Below the pieces are notes generated by a model, which made no database searches, was not told where the DNA came from, and worked only from the letters and a program-made list of their open reading frames with translations. Source: CAZRDB01 sp964598695 (lineage in GTDB: Bacteria; Armatimonadota; Zipacnadia; UBA1398). From it: 59,633 nt of DNA. Where the stretch lies: NCBI GenBank assembly GCA_964598695.1, contig CAZRDB010000005.1:1-59633 (forward strand), given 5' to 3'. Position 1 is the first letter of the stretch. Every line of letters begins with the position of its first letter. Both the position numbers and the translations under genes were made by a program. Positions 27,071 through 35,072 of this stretch are shown in pieces.

Positions 27071-27127
27071 GCAGGGCCACCGCCCGGCCGGCGCGAACAC
27101 GGGAGCCATCGCTCGGCGGAGGGAGGG
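27071..27127 (+). repeat. 57-bp direct repeat, copy 2
   Basis: This copy differs from 25604-25660 at two adjacent-region positions (GAACACGGG against GAAGAGGGG). It lies two bases after the stop of the preceding gene, and its terminal GGAGGGAGGG forms the ribosome binding site of the following gene. Confidence 0.9.
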
Positions 27128-27133
27128 TTGCGG

Positions 27134-29131
27134 GTGGTCGACAGACGCGCCGTCTTCGCGATCGTCTCCGTCCTCCTGCTTGGCGCCATGGCCCGGGCCG
27201 AGTACTCGCCCGCCGCCGTGCTGGATGCGGCTGGCTTCGGTGACACGGAGTTCCAGCTGCGCGCGTCGGCGCCGGGCTGGACGGTCTGGTCGATTCTCTT
27301 TGGCGGGGTGGTCGAGGGCGGCACGCTCGAGGAGGACGCGGGCCGGCGGCGCGTCCGACTTCGGTGCCTCACGCCCCCTTGGCACGTTCCCGCCGAGACG
27401 GCCCGTCCAGAGCGGATCGCGGAGCGTGTGGACGCGTTCGCGCGACGGGTGGGGCCCGAGATGGGGCCCGACATGGTCCTCGAGCACCTCCCCCTGGCGG
27501 ACGGGACCGGCCCCGAGTGTGTTCGGGCCATCCCCGTGTCGCGGGCCGGGCCCGTGCCGCGCACCGGCACATGGACCCTCCTCCTCGAACCCTCGGGGAG
27601 CCCGTCGAGGCTCGGTCCGTTCGAGCTCCACCGTATGGTGGAGCCCGAGCCCTCCCCCCCTCCGGACGCGGCACTGATCCTCGGCTTGAGTCGCGCGGCG
27701 CAACTGCTCGGGCGCGTGCCGGAGGACGTGGAGCTGGTGGGGCCGGCGCGCTACTTCGGGCCTGTCCCCGGCGAACCCCGGTACCCGCGTGGCGCTTGGC
27801 AGGTCCGGTGCGTTCCGCGGGGGTGGGCGGAGAGCCCGGGGCCGACCGCGGACACCGCCACATGCTACGTCACGCCGGAGGGCGAGGTCCGGGTGGAGGA
27901 GCGATGGCGCTGGGCGGCCCCCAAGCCGGTGCTGGCCGAGCTGCTCGCCGAGGGCGGGCTCCCGCTCGCCGCTGCGATCGCCTCTCGGCAGGCCGCGTAC
28001 CCTCCCTCCTCCGACTCCGCTCCCTCCTGGGCCTCGGAGACGGTGCTGCTTTGCGCCTCCTCGCGCTCGCGGGTTGGCGCGCCCTCGTGGGCGCGAAGGG
28101 CCGGGGCGCTCCGCGTCGACCTCGCCTCGGGCGAGATGGCCTTCGTGCACCCCGGCTGGGGGAAGGACATCGGCTGGGTCGTGGCCGGCCGGAGCACGGT
28201 GGTCACGAGCGAGGAGGCCGGCGGCGCGCCGCGGTACATCGACGCCGACACGGGCGTCTCGCTCGACCCCGCCCTTCGCCCGAGCTGTCCGGCCCCCTCG
28301 ATCAGCGCCGACGGCGCGGTGCTCGCCTACTCACGGTGGGGGACCGGCGGCGACCGCGACGTCTTCCTCGACGGCCTCGCGTACGACGACTTCCGCTTCC
28401 ACGCCATCGCCCCGATCCGAGGCCACCGGCGGGTCTCCGTCCCCGGCGAGGCCGACCTCACCGCGCTCACGCCCGACGGGACGCGCGTCTACTACTCGAA
28501 CGGCGTCGAGCGGGAGGCTCCGCCCCCTGTCGAGGGGCAGGAGCCGCCGCCACCGCAGTACGACTGGTCGCTTCTCGTGAGCCCGGTCGACCTCAAGCGC
28601 CCGAGCCGCGCGTACGAGAAGGTCCTCGATCTCCCCTGCCGCCCCGGCCGACTGAGCATCTTCCCCGATGGCAAGGGGCTCCTCCTCTGGGCCGAGGAGG
28701 GGATGTGGATCGCTGACCTGGAGGCGAAGACGCTGGCGCCGTTCACGCTCCCCGAGCTACGTGACCCCGACCGGCCCGAGGCAGGGCCGCTCCGCCTTCG
28801 CGAGCCTGCGGTGAGCCCGGACGGCACGCGGCTGGCCTTCAGCGGGAGCACGGCCCCGCCGGATGAGAAGGTCGGGCCGGAGTGGTATCTCTACGTCTGC
28901 AACCTCGATGGCTCGGGCCTCAAGCGGGTGACCCCGCTCGAGGATGAGCCGGTCGGCTTCTACACGTTCCCCAAGTCGGGCCAGAGCGCATTCGACCTCG
29001 AGAAGGCGGCATGGATCGCCCGCGCCGAGGTGCAGCAGAAGGCGGAGCTGGAGCGGCTCCGGCAGGCGCGGGAGCGCGTCGGCGAGGGTCCGATCGACGG
29101 CATACGGGTACCGCAGCCTCCGGCGGAGTAG
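27134..29131 (+). CDS. Secreted TolB/WD40-like repeat protein
   Basis: This protein of about 665 residues is predicted to be secreted (VVDRRAVFAIVSVLLLGAMARA). GTG 27134 is chosen because it keeps the six-base spacing to GGAGGGAGGG seen for the upstream gene; TTG 27128 is possible. The C-terminal half has TolB/WD40-like blades: PSISADGAVLAYSRW, LTALTPDGTRVYYS, LSIFPDGKGLLLW and PAVSPDGTRLAFSG. Such propellers usually bind proteins or glycans. The N-terminal 250 residues match nothing I know. The C-terminus has a decayed relative at 25361-25600. It is convergent with the CBM9/hydrolase gene. Confidence 0.78.
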   Translation: MVDRRAVFAIVSVLLLGAMARAEYSPAAVLDAAGFGDTEFQLRASAPGWTVWSILFGGVVEGGTLEEDAGRRRVRLRCLTPPWHVPAETARPERIAERVDAFARRVGPEMGPDMVLEHLPLADGTGPECVRAIPVSRAGPVPRTGTWTLLLEPSGSPSRLGPFELHRMVEPEPSPPPDAALILGLSRAAQLLGRVPEDVELVGPARYFGPVPGEPRYPRGAWQVRCVPRGWAESPGPTADTATCYVTPEGEVRVEERWRWAAPKPVLAELLAEGGLPLAAAIASRQAAYPPSSDSAPSWASETVLLCASSRSRVGAPSWARRAGALRVDLASGEMAFVHPGWGKDIGWVVAGRSTVVTSEEAGGAPRYIDADTGVSLDPALRPSCPAPSISADGAVLAYSRWGTGGDRDVFLDGLAYDDFRFHAIAPIRGHRRVSVPGEADLTALTPDGTRVYYSNGVEREAPPPVEGQEPPPPQYDWSLLVSPVDLKRPSRAYEKVLDLPCRPGRLSIFPDGKGLLLWAEEGMWIADLEAKTLAPFTLPELRDPDRPEAGPLRLREPAVSPDGTRLAFSGSTAPPDEKVGPEWYLYVCNLDGSGLKRVTPLEDEPVGFYTFPKSGQSAFDLEKAAWIARAEVQQKAELERLRQARERVGEGPIDGIRVPQPPAE

Positions 29132-29162
29132 AACGCTCCGCGCACCTCTCCCCCGCACGATG

Positions 29163-31310
29163 CTACTCCAGGGCCGCCAGTGCGCTGCGGATCGACTCGG
29201 CCGTGCCGGCGCCGAGCGTCGCGCCCAACGCGCGCAGCTCCGCGGGGAGCCGACCGTAGACCTCCGCCAGGCGGAGGGCACAGGCATCGTCGGCCGCGAA
29301 GGCGCGCAGGCCGGCGAGCACATCGGCCCGCTCGGCGGCCGGGAAGTCGAGGCGGACGACGGAGAAGGCCGGGCCGGTCGCGGGGGTGATCGCGGTCGGC
29401 AGGTACTCGTTGCCCTGCAGCCGCATCATCAGGCGGCCGAGCTTCGTCTCGGTGAGCTGCTCCGGGCGCACGCCCTGCTGGAGCGCCCACTCAATGTAGG
29501 GCACGCGGTTGGGGTTGATGGAGAGCTTCAGGTGGCCCACGTCGGGCTCCGGGCCGCCCTCGTCGATGACGACGATGCTCCACTGCTTCTCGCGCGAGAA
29601 CGGCAGGTCGAGCGGCTTCCACTCCACTGGCTGGGGAGCCGTCGGCGCGACCCTGCCGACGCCCTCGGGCGGCGTGACCCGGAACAGCTCATAGCGATCG
29701 GCGGGCAGCGCCTCGGCGAGCGTCCGTCGCGCCTCCGGTCGCTCGATCAGCGTGTCGACCGCCATGGTGAACTCGGGCGGGAACAGCCCCGGGGCCGGCG
29801 CTTGGGCGAGGTCGGGGAATGCCTGATCGATCGGCACCAGCATGTCGGCGGTCGAGAGGGTGACCTGCAGGGGGGCGGTGATGGTCTCGAGGTGCCACAG
29901 CGGGCTCGCGTAGAGCCAGGGATCCGAGGTGTAGTCCTCGCCGAGGATCGGGAGCGTCTGCTCGGCGAGCGGGATCACCGCCGTCAGCACGGGCATCGCG
30001 GTCTGGCCGTTCGCGCCCGGGGCGCGGGCGAGTTCGCGGTTCGCGAGGAAGTACGCGGCCTCGTAGGCCCAGCTCACGGGCGGGACATCGGGCAGTGCGC
30101 AGACGAGCGGGAAGGTCTCTGCCGCGAGCATCAGGGTCATGTAGCCTCCCGCGCTGCCGCCCTGGATCAGCACCCGGCCGTTGTCGACAAACGGCGCGGC
30201 GCGCAGGGCGTGCAGCAGCGCGGTGTCGAGGTTCGGGCCCCGAACCGCCGGGTTGAGCGGCTCGGCGTGAGGTGTCGCGACGGCCATCCCGCGCGCGAGC
30301 CACTGGCCCGCGCCACCGGCGTCCAGCTCATAGCCCGCCGCGTACACGAGCGGAACCCGTGCCGCGGGGTCTGTCAGCGCGACCGGCGGGAGGAAGACGC
30401 GCGCGCCGCCCCTGGTCGGCGTACCGTCGACGCCCCGGTAGAGGAACTCGCACGTGACCTGCCCTGCCGGCCCGGCGCCGAACGAGATCTCCTCGGCCGC
30501 GACCAGGCTCAGCCGGTTCCCGCTCTCGCCGGGGGGGCCGGTGTGGGGGAAGAGCCGTGTCGCCCACTCCGGCTCCGGCGCGGGCTTCTCCTCGCCGACG
30601 TTGGCGGCAAGGAGGATCGAGCCCCAGGCCGTGGCATCGTCGGCGCTCGGCCCGTAGAGGCCTCCGATCTGCGCCTTCGCAATCTCCGGCTGGAAGCCGT
30701 CGGCGTACACGAGGTTCATCCGTACGCGCTCGCCCGGCCGGGCGTTCACGTCCTCGGCGTCGTCCGTCGCGAGCGGCACCGCGTACTCCGCGATGTACTC
30801 GCCTCCGGTCTGCGTGGCGTACCAGCCGAGGACGCCCTGGCCATCGCGCTGGGCGTCGTCGGCATCCTGACCGGGCGCCGTGAGGTGCTTGTCGGCGTAC
30901 GCTCCGGGGATCAGCAGCTTGCGGTCATCGCCCGGCGCGAGTTGCGCCCCGCGCGCGAAGGCCAGGAGGAACAGGTCGGAGAGGACGGGCGAGAGCGAGA
31001 CCTGCCGCTCCGCGTCGGGCACGCGGAAGGCGAGGTACAGCGTCTTGGCCGAGTTCATCGCCCACAGCTCCGCCTCGCGCGTGCCTGCGAGGCCGCCCCC
31101 CTGAACCATCGCGAGCGGAACAGCGAGGTGCGTCGCGGCATCCCACTCGCCGGGAGCAAGCCTGCCGTCGATCCGCGGCGCCTGGCTGCAGGGCGCAGCG
31201 GCGATCTCCGTCGGGACCTGCGCCTGCGTGCGCCGGCACCCGACACAGGGGAGCAACAGGGCGCAACCGAGAACGGCCGTGCGGGCGAGGGGCGAGAGGC
31301 GGGCAGTCAT
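29163..31310 (-). CDS. Secreted (probable lipoprotein) alpha/beta hydrolase with N-terminal CBM9-like domain
   Basis: This protein has about 715 residues and starts at ATG 31310 (MTARLSPLAR), ten bases after GGAGG. The N-terminus is a signal peptide ending near VGCRR, a possible lipobox. Residues of about 35-195 resemble a CBM9/DOMON-type sugar-binding domain (IDGRLAPGEWDAA; KTLYLAFRVPD). The central part is an alpha/beta hydrolase with nucleophile elbow GGSAGGYM and a preceding strand NGRVLIQ, as in prolyl oligopeptidase-like or acetyl-ester hydrolases. This suggests a deacylase or peptidase acting on glycans at the cell surface. The exact substrate is unknown. Confidence 0.8.
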   Translation of the reverse strand: MTARLSPLARTAVLGCALLLPCVGCRRTQAQVPTEIAAAPCSQAPRIDGRLAPGEWDAATHLAVPLAMVQGGGLAGTREAELWAMNSAKTLYLAFRVPDAERQVSLSPVLSDLFLLAFARGAQLAPGDDRKLLIPGAYADKHLTAPGQDADDAQRDGQGVLGWYATQTGGEYIAEYAVPLATDDAEDVNARPGERVRMNLVYADGFQPEIAKAQIGGLYGPSADDATAWGSILLAANVGEEKPAPEPEWATRLFPHTGPPGESGNRLSLVAAEEISFGAGPAGQVTCEFLYRGVDGTPTRGGARVFLPPVALTDPAARVPLVYAAGYELDAGGAGQWLARGMAVATPHAEPLNPAVRGPNLDTALLHALRAAPFVDNGRVLIQGGSAGGYMTLMLAAETFPLVCALPDVPPVSWAYEAAYFLANRELARAPGANGQTAMPVLTAVIPLAEQTLPILGEDYTSDPWLYASPLWHLETITAPLQVTLSTADMLVPIDQAFPDLAQAPAPGLFPPEFTMAVDTLIERPEARRTLAEALPADRYELFRVTPPEGVGRVAPTAPQPVEWKPLDLPFSREKQWSIVVIDEGGPEPDVGHLKLSINPNRVPYIEWALQQGVRPEQLTETKLGRLMMRLQGNEYLPTAITPATGPAFSVVRLDFPAAERADVLAGLRAFAADDACALRLAEVYGRLPAELRALGATLGAGTAESIRSALAALE

Positions 31311-31500
31311 AGTTCGAGCACCTCCGTCGCGGTCTGGTACGCGCGCGAGCATGGCGTCCGCTTCGCGCAGGCGTGGCGGAGCACCTCGGACTCACCGCCG
31401 GAGTCGATACGCCCAGGCCCGGCGCCCGGTTTGGTCGCCGGGCTCGCAGGGCCATCGGGTACCTCGCCCGGTGGCGGCCCGCGCTTGGCTCGCGGGTGGT

Positions 31501-31569
31501 CCGGAGGGCTCGCCCTCCGGCGGGGTCAGGGGCAGAGCCCCTACTGGAGGGGATGTCCGACTCCCCTCC
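31501..31569 (-). terminator. Three consecutive stem-loops after the glycosidase-like gene
   Basis: Three inverted repeats lie back to back. CCGGAGGG/CCCTCCGG is at 31501-31520 with a CTCG tetraloop. AGGGGC/GCCCCT is at 31528-31542. GGAGGGGA/TCCCCTCC is at 31546-31569 and touches the stop codon of the minus-strand gene. They probably end or protect the cobO-glycosidase transcript. No T-run is present. Confidence 0.5.
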
Positions 31570-32804
31570 TAGTCTGGCACCACGAACCTGTCGCCGCCCT
31601 TGAGCCACGAGCCCATGCTCTTGCCGACGTTCCGCGTGTAGGTGCGCTCGAGGCCCTCGAGGGTCGCGGGATCGCCCAGCTCCCAGAAGATGGGGTCGCG
31701 CGGGTCGAACCGGTTGAACGTGTAGATGCCGCTCACGCCGGCCTGCCACGCGTTCCACGCCTCGCCGCGCCACGCCTTGCGGTCGCCCGGGTCCTCCGGG
31801 CTCGAGGCGCTCACGAGGCGCGAGCCCGAGAGGCAGGCGTACACCGGCACATCGTGGCGGCGGCCCAGCGCGACCAGGTTCTCCCACGGCTCGAGGTGGA
31901 AGTAGCAGCTCCCCGTGACGATGTCGACGAGGTCGTCGGCGAGCCACCGCTCCAGGTCGAGGCCGATCGCGCGCGCGTAGCCGAGCGAGTCCGGCACCCG
32001 GACGGCGATGAGCATCGGGCGTCCGCGCCGCCGCGCGACCTCCTCCGTCACTGCTCGCACGCGGCGGAGCAGGCCGGTCATCATGTCGCACTGCTCCTCG
32101 GTAACGGGGTCACCGGTCATCTGCGGGCGGAAGTAGACCGGGTGACGGAAGAAGTCCAGCTCGAGGCCGTCGACGTCGTAGCGGGTGGCGACGTCGGCGA
32201 GAATCCGCAGGACCTTCTCGCGCGCCTCCGGCTTGCCGTAGTCGACGGCCGACCAGCGGCGCCCGCCGTACGGGAAGCGCTGGCCCTTCGTGCCCATCAG
32301 CAGGTCGGGATGATCGGTCTTCCACTGGCAGAACAGCGCTCCATCCGCCGAGTCGTGCGTATCGTTCATCCGCATCGACCAGAAGACTTCCCACCCCTGC
32401 TTGTGGCCGAAGTCGACCATCGTCGCGAGTGAGTCGCTACCGGTCGCGATCAGCTCGTGGGCCCAGTCCTCGGCGCCCTGGTCGCCGTGCCCTCTGAGCT
32501 CGGTCTCCCGGCTCGCCTGCGTGTACGAGTTGAACACGCCCGTACAGCAGAAGATGGCGTCCACGTGCGAGCCGACGAGTGGGCTCGTACGCCGCGCGAG
32601 GAAGGCCTCGGCCGTGTGCGGCGTCCCGGGCGGCGAGTTGCGGCAGTCGTTGCCGTCGTTGTTCAGGATGATCCGTCGGGTGCGGTGGGCCGCAGCTGCG
32701 CGCGCCGCACGCATCGAGCCCGAGTCCGCCGGCTCCTGGCCGAGGGCGGCTCCGGCGGACGCCAGAGCCGCAGCCATGAGCCGTAGTGCGGTCCTTCTCT
32801 GCAC
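31569..32804 (-). CDS. Secreted glycoside-hydrolase-like TIM-barrel protein
   Basis: This protein of about 411 residues starts at GTG 32804, five bases after GGGAGGA. It has a signal peptide (MQRRTALRLMAAALASAGAALG). The body is a glycosidase-type TIM barrel: IILNNDGND, WEVFWSMRMNDTHD, DGLELDFFRHP (acidic residues at a barrel strand end) and LVDIVTGSCYF. It resembles uncharacterised GHL10-like families from Planctomycetota, Armatimonadota and similar phyla. The catalytic pair is not certain. It is 71 bases downstream of cobO and may share its riboswitch-controlled transcript. Confidence 0.7.
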   Translation of the reverse strand: MQRRTALRLMAAALASAGAALGQEPADSGSMRAARAAAAHRTRRIILNNDGNDCRNSPPGTPHTAEAFLARRTSPLVGSHVDAIFCCTGVFNSYTQASRETELRGHGDQGAEDWAHELIATGSDSLATMVDFGHKQGWEVFWSMRMNDTHDSADGALFCQWKTDHPDLLMGTKGQRFPYGGRRWSAVDYGKPEAREKVLRILADVATRYDVDGLELDFFRHPVYFRPQMTGDPVTEEQCDMMTGLLRRVRAVTEEVARRRGRPMLIAVRVPDSLGYARAIGLDLERWLADDLVDIVTGSCYFHLEPWENLVALGRRHDVPVYACLSGSRLVSASSPEDPGDRKAWRGEAWNAWQAGVSGIYTFNRFDPRDPIFWELGDPATLEGLERTYTRNVGKSMGSWLKGGDRFVVPD

Positions 32805-32875
32805 ATCGGTCCTCCCATGCGGCAGCGTCCGCCCCCGCCTGCCTTCGCGGCGGCTCCCGATGCACCTGTCCGGCC

Positions 32876-33406
32876 CTACATCTCGACGCCCACCTGCGCC
32901 GGGACGCCCGTGTGGTAGGCGTGCTTCACGCAGCGCATCTCGGTGACGGTGTCGGCCCGCGCGATGAGCCCCGGCGTCGCGCCGCGGCCGGTCAGCACCA
33001 CCACGGAGTCCGCCGGCGCGAGCGCGACCGCATCGAGGATCTCCTCCTCGCTCACCAGCCCACACACCAGCGCGCAGCAGATCTCATCGAGGACGTACAC
33101 GTCGGCCGAGCCATGTGCGAGAGCCTGCCGGGCGCCGCGCAGCGCCTCGCGGGCGGCGTCTCGGTGACCTACCAGACCCTCCTCCTGGCCCCGGACGAAG
33201 CCCAGGCCGGTCGTGCGGACTTCGACGCCCGGCATCGCGCGGAGGGCGAGGACCTCGCCGGTGTCGTCGAGGCTCTTGAGGAACTGGAGGACGAGGACGC
33301 GCTTGCCGTGGCCGGCGGCACGGAGCGCCATCCCCAGTGCGGCGGTCGTCTTCCCCTTGCCATCCCCCGTGAAGAGCAGTACGCGCGGCGCGCCCGTTCC
33401 GACCAT
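32876..33406 (-). CDS. cobO: Cob(I)alamin/corrinoid adenosyltransferase (CobO/BtuR type)
   Basis: This 176-residue enzyme transfers the adenosyl group of ATP to cob(I)alamin, making coenzyme B12. The P-loop TGDGKGKTTAALG lies at residues 13-25, with VLVLQFLKS, the DEI motif in VYVLDEICCAL and VVLTGRGA, all typical of the CobA/CobO/BtuR class. The length is normal. It lies downstream of a cobalamin riboswitch on the same strand. No other cobalamin biosynthesis gene is in the window, so its role could be salvage. Confidence 0.93.
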   Translation of the reverse strand: MVGTGAPRVLLFTGDGKGKTTAALGMALRAAGHGKRVLVLQFLKSLDDTGEVLALRAMPGVEVRTTGLGFVRGQEEGLVGHRDAAREALRGARQALAHGSADVYVLDEICCALVCGLVSEEEILDAVALAPADSVVVLTGRGATPGLIARADTVTEMRCVKHAYHTGVPAQVGVEM

Positions 33407-33497
33407 GGTCCCACGACCGATCCGCAGGAGCTACTCGGGGAGGGGAGGGCGCGGCGATGTGCCGCTCCACCCGCTCCCACCCGCGAGGAGCGTTCCT

Positions 33498-33660
33498 ACC
33501 GGCATCGACGGGCCGTCTCCTGGCTTCCGGATCATCCTACCGGCCGCGCCTTCCGGGCTCTCGCCCGTGGCGTCGTGCGGCCTTCGTACCCGGTCACAGT
33601 TGCGGGGCAGCGACGGACTCGCACCGTCTTCCGAGGGCCTAGGGCCCGGTACCCGTTGTG
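33498..33660 (-). promoter_or_regulatory. Cobalamin riboswitch upstream of cobO
   Basis: On the minus strand the core reads GGTGCGAGTCCGTC then GCTGCCCCGCAACTGTGA (33594-33628), and the B12 box reads GAAGCCAGGAGACGGCCC (within 33501-33527). Both are hallmarks of the AdoCbl riboswitch. A GGGCC-CTA-GGCCC arm lies at about 33638-33650. Between the B12 box and the cobO ATG is a possible regulatory stem (CGCTCC/GGAGCG). B12 binding should lower cobO expression. The ends are approximate. Confidence 0.9.
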
Positions 33661-33784
33661 CCCTGCGTATTCGGGGCGAGGGCGCCGCGGTCCTCCGGCT
33701 GGGCGGGCGCACAACGGCGAAGGCCTTCCTGGCGCCACACGGGAAACCCCATGCGTCCGACACACCACGTCTGGGAGGATCCGC

Positions 33785-35062
33785 ATGGCAGAGTCTCCAG
33801 GGCTCCATCGACGCCAGTTCCTCGGAATGGCGGCGCGCGTCGCCGCCGCCGGTCTCGCCGCGGGCGCTTGGGTTGCCCCCGCGCGCGCGCAGGCCGGCCC
33901 GAACGACAAGGTTCGTCTCGCGATGATCGGCTGCGGGGGGATGGGCAACCGCCACCTCGACAGCCTCATCAAACGCACCGACGCCGAGGTCGTCGCCTGC
34001 TGCGACGCCTTCATCCCGCGGGCCCAGGCGGCGCGCGACAAGGTCGGCGGCTCGTGCGAGTGGTACCAGGACTTCCGCCGCGTGCTCGAGCGGCCCGACG
34101 TCGACGCGATCTTCTCGGCGACGCCCGACCACTGGCACGCGCTCACCTGCATCCTCGCCTGCCAGGCGGGGAAGGACGTCTACGTCGAGAAACCAGTTGC
34201 GACGACGATCCACGAGGGCCGCGCGATGGTCGAGGCCGCGCGCCGCTATGGCCGCGTGGTCCAGGTCGGCACCCAGCAGCGCTCGCAGAAGCTGTTCCAG
34301 GACGCCATCGGGATCGTCCACTCCGGCAAGATCGGCCAGGTCACAGCCGCCGGCTCGTGGATCGGGCCGAACGGCCAGACCGGCCCCGAGACGCCTGCCG
34401 AGGTGCCCGAGGGCCTCGACTGGGAGCTGTGGCTCGGCCCCGCGCCCTGGGTGCCGTACAGCCCGCAGCGGCAGTACAGCTTCCGCGCCTTCCACGATTA
34501 CGCCAATGGCGAGCTGACCAACTGGGGCGTCCACCTCATGGACATCGTCCTGTGGGGGATCCGGGAGGAGTGGCCGCTCGCGATCGCCGGCAGCGGCGGC
34601 AGCTACCGCGCCGTGCCGGGCAACGACGACCACGAGGATCTCGAGATCCTCTACAAGTTCCGCCGCTGCGATGTCACCTGGGAGCAGCGCCACACGGGAG
34701 CGATGAATGGCAAGGGCTACGGGATCCGCTTCAACGGCACCGGCGGCCGCCTCTACATGGATCGCGGCAGCTTCGTCGTCGAGCCCCCGGAGTTGGGCGT
34801 TCCCGAGACCAAGGAGACGGGCGATCCCTGGATCGACGTCGAGACCCACCACACCAACTTCATCGAGTGCATCAAGACCCGGCAGCGGCCCAACGCCGAT
34901 GTCGAGATCGCCCATCGCGCGACCTCGACGGTGCTGCTCGGCGGCATCGCGCTCGACACGCGCCGCACGCTCAACTGGGACGGCGACGCCGAGCGCTTCC
35001 TCGGCGACCCCGCCGCCGACCGACTCCTCACCCGCCCCTACCGGGCGCCGTGGCACCTCTAG
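33785..35062 (+). CDS. Tat-exported Gfo/Idh/MocA family oxidoreductase
   Basis: This 425-residue NAD(P)-dependent oxidoreductase has a twin-arginine signal (HRRQFLGMAARVAAAG...) at residues 8-37. The Rossmann motif is IGCGGMGNRH, followed by DHWHALT and the family EKP (VEKPVATTIHEG). The C-terminal domain includes NGELTNWGVHLMDIV. Relatives of this exported group act on sugars in the periplasm of Planctomycetota and similar bacteria. GGGAGG lies about eight bases before ATG 33785; the upstream frame is open but has no homology. The HEAT-repeat gene follows after ten bases. Confidence 0.92.
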   Translation: MAESPGLHRRQFLGMAARVAAAGLAAGAWVAPARAQAGPNDKVRLAMIGCGGMGNRHLDSLIKRTDAEVVACCDAFIPRAQAARDKVGGSCEWYQDFRRVLERPDVDAIFSATPDHWHALTCILACQAGKDVYVEKPVATTIHEGRAMVEAARRYGRVVQVGTQQRSQKLFQDAIGIVHSGKIGQVTAAGSWIGPNGQTGPETPAEVPEGLDWELWLGPAPWVPYSPQRQYSFRAFHDYANGELTNWGVHLMDIVLWGIREEWPLAIAGSGGSYRAVPGNDDHEDLEILYKFRRCDVTWEQRHTGAMNGKGYGIRFNGTGGRLYMDRGSFVVEPPELGVPETKETGDPWIDVETHHTNFIECIKTRQRPNADVEIAHRATSTVLLGGIALDTRRTLNWDGDAERFLGDPAADRLLTRPYRAPWHL

Positions 35063-35072
35063 GGGGCTGATC

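Noticed and set aside
25604..27127. The 57-bp repeats as insertion-sequence ends or CRISPR repeats
   Set aside because: There are only two copies about 1.4 kb apart, in direct orientation, flanking an ordinary secreted-protein gene with no transposase. There is no repeat-spacer regularity.
28944..32432. A long plus-strand open frame antisense to the secreted hydrolase and glycosidase-like genes
   Set aside because: It has no recognisable domain and a low-complexity Arg/Ala/Gly composition, as expected for the opposite strand of GC-rich coding sequence. The minus strand carries clear catalytic motifs.
33407..33784. A continuous plus-strand frame upstream of the Gfo/Idh gene that could extend its N-terminus
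   Set aside because: It has no homology and runs through the cobalamin riboswitch. ATG 33785 has a good ribosome binding site and begins right before the Tat signal.
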